From Candidatus Thiodiazotropha sp. (ex Monitilora ramsayi) (GTDB lineage Bacteria > Pseudomonadota > Gammaproteobacteria > Chromatiales > Chromatiaceae), in the NCBI GenBank assembly GCA_025655595.1, contig JAHXIO010000006.1, positions 496,001 to 560,000 of the forward strand: a stretch of 64,000 bases of DNA, written 5' to 3'. Positions 37,307 to 45,105 of the stretch are shown here, piece by piece. Below the pieces are notes generated by a model, which made no database searches, had not been told where the DNA came from, and saw nothing but the letters and a program-made list of their open reading frames with translations. The position numbers and the translations under genes are program-made. The stretch's first letter is position 1. Every line of letters starts with the position of its first letter.

Positions 37307-38515
37307 TCAGAAGCTGTAGGAGACAAGGAGCGAAAATAGGTTCCAGTCTTTGACCCGCTCACTTGGTATCGGGTTTTCCAGATTGGACAGGAAAATGACT
37401 CCTTCCACCTGACTGAATTCGGCCCGTATCATCAACTGCTCAGTCGGCTCCCATAGGAGTCCGGCAGTCCAGAGCTTACTGTAAAAATTGTAGGGTGGGA
37501 GGCCGGTGACGGCACTGATTTCCGATCCGTATTTATCATCCTTGTCGTAATGGCTCTGTTCATATCGGAACAGCAGCTCCCAATCGTTGTGGAACCGATA
37601 GTCACCTTGGATGTAGTAACCGTCTACAGTGGTGTCCACACTATCGAGTATGTTGGCGAAACCCTTGTAGTTGATCGGCTCCTCCATGTACTCGGCCGTC
37701 AGACGCCATGGGCCCTGATTGTATTGGGCGGAGAGAACCCAATAGTCAATATCGATTGAACCGGGTGGAATCAGGTTTGGCTGACTGTCAAGTTCCAGCA
37801 TGGCATTACTGAGCGCCAATCGGATACGCCCTCCATCCCACTCATAGAGTAGACGGCCGCCAATGGTGAGACCATTCTGATCCATAGAGGCATTGAACAT
37901 CGGATCCAAATAAGTTTTCTCCACATTTTCGTCTATCGGAGTTTTGCCTGCGAAAAAACTGAGATTGAATCGGTGAAGGCCGTGTAAATTATCGGCGTAG
38001 AGTTGGGCGCCGTCATTGGACAGTACCATGTTACGGACCCTGTCCCAGTAGATAGCTTGCGGCATAAAGATTCCCGGGCGTGTTGCTGCCACGTCACGGG
38101 TATCGTTGTAGAAACCCAGCGGATTTTTTGTACGGCCGAGCAGAGTGCCGTAACGGGCCGACTCGCTCATGTGGAAGGTGTAGTCCAACTGTGCGTAGTC
38201 GACAGTCAGTGATCCGTCGTACATATCCCCCGCCTTTCTCGAGAGAAGCTGGGCGGAGAGCATGAGCTCGGGACTGAACCGGTAGGATGTATTGACCCCG
38301 ATCTCCCGAAAATCGAAGCTCCCATCCGGACTGTCTCCAAAGAAACGGTTATCCGTCGTTTTTACATAAGCTTGAGTGAGAAAGCCGTGGATTTGAAAGT
38401 GATTGCTGGATGCCTCACCCGCCGAAGCGGCCAAGGCTGATCCCAGTAGACAGCCAAGTGTGAGCAGGCGGCAGGCGCCCCAGCTATTCAACGGCAATCT
38501 TCCGTATTTGCTCAT
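37307..38515 (-). CDS. Porin-like outer-membrane beta-barrel protein
   Basis: The 402-residue protein has a signal peptide (ACRLLTLGCLLGSALAASA) and a large barrel with alternating strands. The N-terminal pattern FQIHGFLTQAYVKTTDNRFFGDS is typical of a porin-like family found beside PstS-like proteins. The C-terminal strand LFSLLVSYSF ends in Phe. The start overlaps the preceding PstS-like gene by 32 bases, and the EAL/GGDEF gene follows 20 bases later. It could deliver or sense a ligand for the c-di-GMP sensor; this is an inference from the operon. Confidence 0.75.
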   Translation of the reverse strand: MSKYGRLPLNSWGACRLLTLGCLLGSALAASAGEASSNHFQIHGFLTQAYVKTTDNRFFGDSPDGSFDFREIGVNTSYRFSPELMLSAQLLSRKAGDMYDGSLTVDYAQLDYTFHMSESARYGTLLGRTKNPLGFYNDTRDVAATRPGIFMPQAIYWDRVRNMVLSNDGAQLYADNLHGLHRFNLSFFAGKTPIDENVEKTYLDPMFNASMDQNGLTIGGRLLYEWDGGRIRLALSNAMLELDSQPNLIPPGSIDIDYWVLSAQYNQGPWRLTAEYMEEPINYKGFANILDSVDTTVDGYYIQGDYRFHNDWELLFRYEQSHYDKDDKYGSEISAVTGLPPYNFYSKLWTAGLLWEPTEQLMIRAEFSQVEGVIFLSNLENPIPSERVKDWNLFSLLVSYSF

Positions 38516-38903
38516 TGATCAATTCCTCTGAAATATAGCCTATGGCGCCGGGTGTATTGGTGATCCTGTCAAGCATCTCTCGCTCTGTTTCCACTTTGGC
38601 AGGGGCCTGACCTGTACCGGTGAATATCTGACGGTTCCATGCCCGTCGTAGCTGGTGTGGAAAGACCCCGAGAATCTCTTTGCTGAAAGTGGCGTGCAGC
38701 TCTGTTCTGTCACCCATGACGAAGACCTGGATCGGTTTGCCGTCCGGCCAACTGGTGGTGCGCATACTGAAAATGGAGCGAACTGCGCTGCGGCTTAGGG
38801 TGTCTAGGGGAACGCTCTCGTTTACCACAAGATCGACTGCGCCTAACGGGGCAGTGAGGCAGAGTAGGAGGGCAGCAAAAAATCCTCGATTAGCAAACGT
38901 CAT
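38484..38903 (-). CDS. Small PstS-like periplasmic binding protein
   Basis: This 139-residue product has a signal peptide (FFAALLLCLTAPLGAVD). It resembles the short phosphate-binding-protein-like proteins of about 140 residues, with LVVNESVPLDTLSRSAVRSIF and the TPGAIGYISEE motif near the C-terminus, as in PstS. It lacks most of a full binding protein and has no transporter gene nearby. It leads the operon with the porin-like and GGDEF/EAL genes. A role as ligand-binding partner of the c-di-GMP sensor is inferred. Confidence 0.75.
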   Translation of the reverse strand: MTFANRGFFAALLLCLTAPLGAVDLVVNESVPLDTLSRSAVRSIFSMRTTSWPDGKPIQVFVMGDRTELHATFSKEILGVFPHQLRRAWNRQIFTGTGQAPAKVETEREMLDRITNTPGAIGYISEELINEQIRKIAVE

Positions 38904-39175
38904 TATCGGTTTTCATTCCCTTGCGTTCCATAACCCTGTCGGCAGCGGGTATGGATAACTTTAGGTTGCTGGTGATCGCAGTCAGAAAAATCTTCTGGAG
39001 GAAAAAGCACCGCCAGATTGTTGCCACATTCTGCCCTGGGATAACCAGAATTCCGTTCCCTTGAGGCTATTTCACACAGCTTTAATAAGACTCGCAAGTT
39101 TTAACTACCGGCGCAGGCGAGGGCTGCCGCACCACGCCAGGGATGGCACGCTGGATCAACAAACAGGAGTTCAAG

Positions 39176-39868
39176 ATGAAAAAGCGTTTAATAGCACTCA
39201 TGCTCACAGGTTTTCTGACTCAACAGCCTCTTTTTGCGGACGAAGAGGTGGGATCCATCGATACACACTCTCTCAAGGCCGCCGCATCGGGGGTATTGAT
39301 TGGCGGTATTCTGGCTGGTCCCCCCGGTATGTTGGTAGGACTGGCTGGCGGTGCGTTGGTGAGTGAGATCGGTAACGGCCAGCGTGAGATCAGTTCTCTG
39401 AACCAAACGCTGAAGGAAAATCATAGTGAGCTGGCACAGGAGCAGATGCAGAGCGCTGCCCGCCATCGGGCAGTCAAAGAGATGCTGGAGAGTAAACATG
39501 CCCGCCTGAGTGCCATGGAAGAAGGTTTCTCTTTTTGTCTCGGTTTTCGCACAGACAGTGCCATGATCGAGCCGAGGATTGCCGAGCAACTGACTTCCAT
39601 CACAACCATGTTGCAGGCTTTTCCGGAGCTGAAACTGAGAATACTGGCCGGAGCCGACAAACGCGGCAGTGACACCTATAACAGAGCACTCAGCCATGCG
39701 CGGGCAGAGGCAGTAGCGGATCAGCTGAAGGCGTCCGGTCTCCCCGCGGACCGCATCTCGATTCACTATGTGGGTAATACAGAGGCAATCTACCCACTTG
39801 ATGATGAAGAGGGACTGGGTTTTGACCGTATGGTGCAACTGACCCTGGTCAAGGGCGATGCATCATGA
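39176..39868 (+). CDS. pdsO: Sortase-associated OmpA-like protein PdsO
   Basis: The ATG at 39176 has AGGAG six bases upstream and gives 230 residues with a signal peptide (KRLIALMLTGFLTQQPLFA). A glycine-rich hydrophobic segment (AASGVLIGGILAGPPGMLVGL) at about residues 34-60 is followed by a coiled-coil linker. An OmpA C-terminal-type domain follows with FRTDSAMIEP and NRALSHARAEAVADQLKASG. This matches PdsO of the proteobacterial dedicated sortase system. The OmpA domain probably binds peptidoglycan. It is divergent from the PstS-like gene. Confidence 0.85.
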   Translation: MKKRLIALMLTGFLTQQPLFADEEVGSIDTHSLKAAASGVLIGGILAGPPGMLVGLAGGALVSEIGNGQREISSLNQTLKENHSELAQEQMQSAARHRAVKEMLESKHARLSAMEEGFSFCLGFRTDSAMIEPRIAEQLTSITTMLQAFPELKLRILAGADKRGSDTYNRALSHARAEAVADQLKASGLPADRISIHYVGNTEAIYPLDDEEGLGFDRMVQLTLVKGDAS

Positions 39869-40026
39869 AGTCTCAGCGCCAACCCCTCAGCGAATCATTT
39901 GTATACAGCTCGCCGGAACGTCCGGTCGGCGGTTCATTCCGCTGGGTAGGTCCCGGTTTCACCAAGGGGTCTCTACCACGCCGCAGAGCCAGGGAGGCGG
40001 GTTATGCACGCAGACGCAAAACCTGA
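39865..40026 (+). CDS. Possible 53-residue basic protein coupled to pdsO
   Basis: This frame starts by ATGA overlap with the pdsO stop and ends inside the first codons of the sortase-target gene. The product begins MKSQRQPLSESFVYSSPERP and has a very basic C-terminal third (PRRRAREAGYARRRK). It would fill the 135-base space between pdsO and the target gene. No known homologue comes to mind. It could also be a leader that only carries ribosomes to the next start. Confidence 0.3.
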   Translation: MKSQRQPLSESFVYSSPERPVGGSFRWVGPGFTKGSLPRRRAREAGYARRRKT

Positions 40027-42127
40027 CAGACGCCATCTGTCACCCGGCCAATCTCCGTTGATGACGCCGGGATTCCTAAGGGAAATGCTGCTGACCCTTC
40101 TGTCAGCGATTTTGACTGGTCTTTCCGCCTCCCTGCTGTTGGTGCTTTTGGTATTTGGCTGTACCAGTGTTCAGGCTGGTACAGAGTCACCGGGAAGCGG
40201 GCAACTCGGGCTACATACCCTGGATGGTATGAGGATAGGGGATGCACCACTGCTGGAGACCTCAGTCATCGCCAACATCAGCGGATTGTTGGCCAGGGTC
40301 AGAGTGGAACAGCGCTTCAGCAATTACACCGGTGAGTGGACGGAAGGTATCTATCAATTTCCCCTGCCACCGGAGGGGGCTGTGGATCAACTCAGCATGT
40401 GGGTTGGAGAACGAGTGATTGAGGGCCGTATTGCTGAGAAATCAGCGGCGAAGAAGGTCTATGAGAAGGCAAAAGCGTCAGGCCGCAGAGCCAGCCTGTT
40501 GAGTCAGCAGCGACCCAATATCTTTACCACTTCGGTGGCGAATATCGCACCGGGTGATGAGATACGGGTCGTGATTGAGTACCGCCAGACAGTGCATTAT
40601 GAGGAGGGGCGCTATGAGTGGCGCTTTCCCATGGTCGTGGGGCCCAGATACATTCCCGGCACGCCAATACCAGGAGAACCGGCACGGCGGACAGGTTGGG
40701 CTGCCGCGACGGATCAAGTCCCCGATGCCGGCGAGATCACACCGCCGGTTCTGGATCCCGCTGTAGGCAAGCGCAACCCCGTTGCCATCGAGATCACCCT
40801 GGATGCCGGTCTGCCTGTGACTGAGATCATCAGCCAATACCATCCCGTGGTTTCGCGGCAGGTGGATCAGGGTATTCAACTGAGTTTGGCTGACGGTGAG
40901 GTACCGGCAGATCGGGACTTTCAAATCAGTTGGCGCACACCCGTAGGAATCTATCCCAAGACTGCTGTTTTCAAAGAGCGCTGGCAGGATGAGGATTATG
41001 CGCTGCTGTTGGTGATGCCGCCCGATCTCGAGGTTGAGTCTCAGGGGTTGGCAAGGGAGATGATCTTCGTCGTCGACAGTTCCGGCTCCATGCACGGCGC
41101 CTCTATGGAACAGGCTAAAGCGGCATTGAGGTTGGCTTTGTCCCGGCTTGGAGAGGATGATCACTTCAACCTGATTCACTTCAGCGATCGCAGTCATGCC
41201 CTGTTCCCACAAGCAATGCCCGGTAATGAGTCAAACCGGTTACGAGCGATTCGTTTCGTCGAAGACCTGGAGGCCGAGGGTGGTACTGAGATGTTGTCGG
41301 CGTTGCGGATGGCGCTGACGCCTGGGGATGCCACCGGTCGCTTGCGTCAGGTCGTTTTTCTCACGGATGGCAGTGTGGGAAATGAACCGGCTCTGTTTGA
41401 TCTGATCAGACGCCGTTTGGGTCAAAGTCGGCTATTTACTGTCGGCATCGGTTCGGCGCCAAACAGCTATTTTATGCGGCGGGCAGCCGATTTCGGTCGT
41501 GGAAGCTTCACTTACATCGGAGACCTGGGTGAGGTGGAAATGCGTATGCGGGCACTGTTCGAAAAGCTCGAGCATCCCGCCATGCGCGATATCCACATCG
41601 ATTGGCAGAGCGAGGCACCCCTGGAGGTCTTACCGACGCGTATTCCCGATCTCTACCTCGGAGAGCCTTTGATGGTGCTGATAAAAAGCGACAGTCTATT
41701 AGGCCAATTGGTGGTACAGGGCGACAGGGACGGCACTGCGTGGCGACAGCCGATCGATTTATCTTCTCGCCCGACTCACGAGGGGCTGCATAAATTCTGG
41801 GCCCACCAGAAGATTCAAGGGCTCATGTCAACGGCCTCAGACGAAATTTCGACCGACATAAGGCGCCAGCGCGTGCTTGAACTGGCGCTCGGCCATCAGC
41901 TTGTCTCCCCCTATACCAGCCTGATTGCCGTGGAGCGTCAGCCGGTACGCCCCGTGTCAGCCAAGCTCAAAGGCGGAGCGATACCTGTCAACCTGCCAGC
42001 AGGGTGGGATGCAAGCCATGTCTTCGGCTCACTGCCGCAGACGGCAACTCCAGCACCGCTATTACTCCTGTCAGGCATCTCACTCCTGCTGGGTGGGCTT
42101 TGGTTGCGCAACCGGAAGGTCCAGTGA
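40004..42127 (+). CDS. Sortase target protein with VIT and vWA domains
   Basis: The 707-residue protein starts at an ATG preceded by GGGAGGCGGG. Residues about 28-55 are a long hydrophobic signal/anchor. A VIT domain follows (residues about 65-195; RVRVEQRFSNYTGEWTEGIY) and then a von Willebrand A domain with the metal-site motif DSSGSM (IFVVDSSGSMHGAS). The C-terminus is a sorting signal: LPQTA at 677-681, a hydrophobic helix and RNRK. This is the marine proteobacterial sortase target family. The sortase gene directly follows with a GTGA overlap, so this protein is almost certainly its substrate. Its role at the surface is unknown. Confidence 0.88.
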   Translation: MHADAKPDRRHLSPGQSPLMTPGFLREMLLTLLSAILTGLSASLLLVLLVFGCTSVQAGTESPGSGQLGLHTLDGMRIGDAPLLETSVIANISGLLARVRVEQRFSNYTGEWTEGIYQFPLPPEGAVDQLSMWVGERVIEGRIAEKSAAKKVYEKAKASGRRASLLSQQRPNIFTTSVANIAPGDEIRVVIEYRQTVHYEEGRYEWRFPMVVGPRYIPGTPIPGEPARRTGWAAATDQVPDAGEITPPVLDPAVGKRNPVAIEITLDAGLPVTEIISQYHPVVSRQVDQGIQLSLADGEVPADRDFQISWRTPVGIYPKTAVFKERWQDEDYALLLVMPPDLEVESQGLAREMIFVVDSSGSMHGASMEQAKAALRLALSRLGEDDHFNLIHFSDRSHALFPQAMPGNESNRLRAIRFVEDLEAEGGTEMLSALRMALTPGDATGRLRQVVFLTDGSVGNEPALFDLIRRRLGQSRLFTVGIGSAPNSYFMRRAADFGRGSFTYIGDLGEVEMRMRALFEKLEHPAMRDIHIDWQSEAPLEVLPTRIPDLYLGEPLMVLIKSDSLLGQLVVQGDRDGTAWRQPIDLSSRPTHEGLHKFWAHQKIQGLMSTASDEISTDIRRQRVLELALGHQLVSPYTSLIAVERQPVRPVSAKLKGGAIPVNLPAGWDASHVFGSLPQTATPAPLLLLSGISLLLGGLWLRNRKVQ

Positions 42128-42711
42128 GAAGGTGGGCAAGCCTCTTGCTCTTTTTGTTTGCCGCTATATGCATATGGCAAGGGGGCTGGATAGAGACAAA
42201 GGCATGGCTTGCTCAGAGACTGATTAGTCACGCATGGGAGCGAAGTGAATCCACCAAAGATCGTATCCGTCCCTGGTCTTGGGCGGATACCTGGCCGGTA
42301 GCAAGGTTGAGCGTACCGCGCCTCGACGTTGAACGCATCATCCTATCCGGGGTCAGTGGGCGGACACTGGCGTTCGGCCCCGGATGGGTGGAGCAGACTA
42401 TGTTGCCCGGCGGGGCGGGGCGGTCGGTGATCGTCGGGCATCGTGATACACACTTTCGCTTTGTGCAGAATCTTGTCTCCGGCGACCAACTGGTGGTACA
42501 GAGCCCTGACGGTTCTGAGACTGAATATCGGATAAGCGAAACTGCCGTGGTGCAGGAAAATGCTACATGGCTGCTGGAACCTACGTCTGATCGGGAACTG
42601 TTACTCATTACCTGTTATCCCTTCGAATCGATAATTCCCGGGGGTGATCTTCGTTTTGTGGTGAAGGCGCAAGCGGAAACCGTTTTTCCGCAGGGAGGAA
42701 AATCGGGTTAG
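42124..42711 (+). CDS. Class GN sortase
   Basis: The GTG at 42124 overlaps the stop of the target gene. The 195-residue product has an N-terminal membrane helix (SLLLFLFAAICIW). The catalytic residues are visible: His106 (VGHRDTHF), Cys164 (LITCYPF) and Arg177 (GGDLRFVV). It cleaves the LPXT[A/G]-type signal of the target and transfers it to a surface acceptor. In Gram-negative bacteria the acceptor is not known. The frame is open upstream to 42004 but that part overlaps the target gene and has no homology. Confidence 0.92.
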   Translation: MRRWASLLLFLFAAICIWQGGWIETKAWLAQRLISHAWERSESTKDRIRPWSWADTWPVARLSVPRLDVERIILSGVSGRTLAFGPGWVEQTMLPGGAGRSVIVGHRDTHFRFVQNLVSGDQLVVQSPDGSETEYRISETAVVQENATWLLEPTSDRELLLITCYPFESIIPGGDLRFVVKAQAETVFPQGGKSG

Positions 42712-42734
42712 AATCGATGTAAGTACGCAACGCC

Positions 42735-43460
42735 ATGGTTGTAATGAAACCTATAAGAATCTTCCGACATCTCGTTTGCCACCATCCCGGTTATCTGGGA
42801 GAGTTTTTGCAAAACCGGGGTATACCCTGGCAACTGGTCTGTATCGATCAGGATCATCCGATTCCTCAACGCACTGATGATGTCTCCGCACTGGTTTTTA
42901 TGGGGGCTGGTGTCAGTGTGAATGACGATCTGCCATGGGTCGAAGGCGAGCTTCAGCTGATCCTGAAGGCCTTTGATGACGATATACCCGTGATGGGTAT
43001 CTGTTTTGGTGCTCAACTTATGAGCAAGGCTCTGGGTGGCGTCATCAGCCGCGGTGAAGGGATGGAGATCGGTTGGCATCCATTACAGCAGGTGGGTGAG
43101 GACCCCGACGGCTGGCTCGATGGCCTCCCGCATCAGTTTGAGGCCTTCCACTGGCATGCCGACACCTTTACTTTACCGCGAGAGAGCCGACATATTCTGA
43201 GTAGTGAATGTTTTCCGCATCAAGGTTTTGTTATGGGTGATCATATCGGCCTCCAATTTCATCTGGAGATGACCCGCGAAATGATTGAGCACTGGATCGA
43301 TCGTTACGGCAGTGATCTGCTGCTGGAATCGGCGTGTGGCCAGACCGCAACCACGATTCTGTCAGATCTGGATGCGCGGCTTGAGCGCCTGCATCAGGTT
43401 TCCGATCTGATCTATGGTAAATGGCTGGAGCGTGTCCTGGCACGCCAGGGCGTGGAATGA
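42735..43460 (+). CDS. Class I glutamine amidotransferase-like protein
   Basis: The 241-residue product has the GATase1 nucleophile elbow GICFGAQLMSKALGG and the His-x-Glu of the triad in LQFHLEMT, so catalytic residues are intact. It resembles stand-alone GMP-synthase-like amidotransferases. The donor domain alone suggests hydrolysis of a glutamine-like or gamma-glutamyl substrate, for example gamma-glutamyl-putrescine-like compounds, but the substrate is not shown. It overlaps the next gene by ATGA, suggesting an operon with the L,D-transpeptidase. The alternative start at 42744 is three codons later. Confidence 0.82.
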   Translation: MVVMKPIRIFRHLVCHHPGYLGEFLQNRGIPWQLVCIDQDHPIPQRTDDVSALVFMGAGVSVNDDLPWVEGELQLILKAFDDDIPVMGICFGAQLMSKALGGVISRGEGMEIGWHPLQQVGEDPDGWLDGLPHQFEAFHWHADTFTLPRESRHILSSECFPHQGFVMGDHIGLQFHLEMTREMIEHWIDRYGSDLLLESACGQTATTILSDLDARLERLHQVSDLIYGKWLERVLARQGVE

Positions 43461-44188
43461 AGCGGCTATTACACATACTGTTGTTTCTACTTACACCAAT
43501 CTTTTCGTTTGCCGATCAGGCAGGGATCGACACAGTTTTAGACAACATTGGTGAAGTGGTCGAACCACGGCTGATGACCCGTTTCGAGCAGGCGATGGTG
43601 ACTTATCCGCCGAAACGGGTCCAGTTGATTGCCCTCAAGCAAAGTCGTCGCCTGGAACTCTGGGCGTATGACGGCACCCGCTGGCAATTTGTGCACGACT
43701 ACCCCATATTCGCCGCCAGCGGTGAGAAGGGACCCAAACTGAGAGAAGGTGACAAGCAGGTGCCGGAGGGTTTTTACCGTATCGTTGAGCTCAACCCCAA
43801 CAGCCATTTCCATCTCTCCATGAAGCTTAACTATCCAAACAGTTTCGACTGGCTACAGGCCGCCAAAGAGGGCAGAAAACAGCCGGGATCGAATATCTTT
43901 ATTCATGGCAGCGCATGGTCCGCAGGATGCCTCGCGGTGGGGAATCGCTATGTCGAGGAGCTGTTCTATCTTGTAGCCAAGGTGGGAGTCGAAAATGCCG
44001 ATGTGCTGATCGCACCCTATGATTTTCGCGGCCGTGGTGTGCAATTGAACGCCGACACCCCCGAGTGGGTGCGTACACTCTATGCCTATCTGAATCTAAG
44101 GTTGGCGAGCTTTCCTTTGTCGGAAAAGTCTCTCTCCTGCGCACAGGGATGCAGTGCAGCCCGGATTGGTCGAAAAGACGTAAATTGA
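43457..44188 (+). CDS. L,D-transpeptidase family (YkuD) protein
   Basis: The ATG at 43457 overlaps the previous stop and gives 243 residues with a signal peptide (RLLHILLFLLTPIFSFA). The YkuD catalytic motif is FIHGSAWSAGCLAVGN, with the conserved His, Ser and Cys. Such enzymes cross-link peptidoglycan or attach proteins to it in the periplasm. The domain is YafK-like, with the NPNSHFHLSMKLNYPN region. The C-terminal 40 residues are variable. It converges with the cytochrome c4-like gene. Confidence 0.88.
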   Translation: MKRLLHILLFLLTPIFSFADQAGIDTVLDNIGEVVEPRLMTRFEQAMVTYPPKRVQLIALKQSRRLELWAYDGTRWQFVHDYPIFAASGEKGPKLREGDKQVPEGFYRIVELNPNSHFHLSMKLNYPNSFDWLQAAKEGRKQPGSNIFIHGSAWSAGCLAVGNRYVEELFYLVAKVGVENADVLIAPYDFRGRGVQLNADTPEWVRTLYAYLNLRLASFPLSEKSLSCAQGCSAARIGRKDVN

Positions 44189-44221
44189 GGTACCGGCGGT
44201 TCGACTCGGACCACTTTGAGT

Positions 44222-44902
44222 CTACTTCAGATTGGCAAGGTAGGTTGAAACAGCCTCGATATCCTGATCACTCAGGCGGATGGCAACACCGGTCATCCAG
44301 ACATTGATGCGTTTACCGGTTCGATCCCGGAACTCCTTCAGCATCTTGACCACATAGTCGTACCGCTGACCCGCAAGCTGGGCATAGCCCTCCTGCCCTT
44401 TGCCGTCCTGGCCATGACAGGAGACACAGGCCTCTTTAAATATCTTTTCACCCTGTTTCAACAGAGTGGAATTACCACCGCCAGATGCCAACACCTCCAT
44501 TTCTGAGTAGTAGAGTGCGATCTTGATCTTGTCTTCCTCAGAGAAGGTCTTGGCGAGGCTGCTCATCCAATAGTCGTTACGTCTGCCATCGCCGTAACGC
44601 TGGAACTGGTCGACGATATAGACCGGGTTTTGTCCCGCCAAGTTGGGGGTCAATGGTCGAGTGGCCATGCCGTTCTCACCGTGACAGGTATTACAGAGTA
44701 TGGTTCGTTCCCGGCCCTCTCTGATCATTTTCTTGTGTAGTACCGGGTCTTTGGTGATTGTCTCGATGCGTTGCTCCATCGCTAAGCGTAACGCCAGATC
44801 CTCGTCCATCGTGGATGCATTCACTGATGAGCCGTAGAAGCAACAGAGTGAAACTAGTAAGACCAGCAGAATCGATTGCCTGGATATGCCCGAAGTATGC
44901 AT
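44222..44902 (-). CDS. Two-haem cytochrome c4-type protein
   Basis: The 226-residue product has a signal peptide (SILLVLLVSLCCFYGSSVNA) and two c-type haem motifs, CNTCH and CVSCH, about 90 residues apart. Each half is a cytochrome c fold with a likely Met ligand (DYWMSS and NVWMTG). Cytochrome c4 carries electrons between periplasmic enzymes and cbb3-type oxidases. It is a single gene convergent with the L,D-transpeptidase and divergent from mrcB. The start MHTSGIS is 200 bases from mrcB. Confidence 0.9.
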   Translation of the reverse strand: MHTSGISRQSILLVLLVSLCCFYGSSVNASTMDEDLALRLAMEQRIETITKDPVLHKKMIREGRERTILCNTCHGENGMATRPLTPNLAGQNPVYIVDQFQRYGDGRRNDYWMSSLAKTFSEEDKIKIALYYSEMEVLASGGGNSTLLKQGEKIFKEACVSCHGQDGKGQEGYAQLAGQRYDYVVKMLKEFRDRTGKRINVWMTGVAIRLSDQDIEAVSTYLANLK

Positions 44903-45105
44903 TTTTTAGTCAACCCACTGTTTTAGTGTTGATTTCTCAGTTCCTTATCGGCAGCTATATGTGAGACTTAAATCACACTTTGGAATTTAGGCGTTTTGTG
45001 ACTGAGGCAGGTTTGGCTGTCGAATAAGCCATTCAATGCTCACATCTGTCTTTATCCATCGAATCCGGTAAGCTAACGCAATTTTTCAGGGCACTGATAC
45101 AAGCG

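Noticed and set aside
44960-44977. TGTGA...TCACA inverted repeat between the cytochrome c4 and mrcB genes, CRP-like
   Set aside because: The spacer is eight bases, whereas CRP sites have six. It could still bind another regulator.
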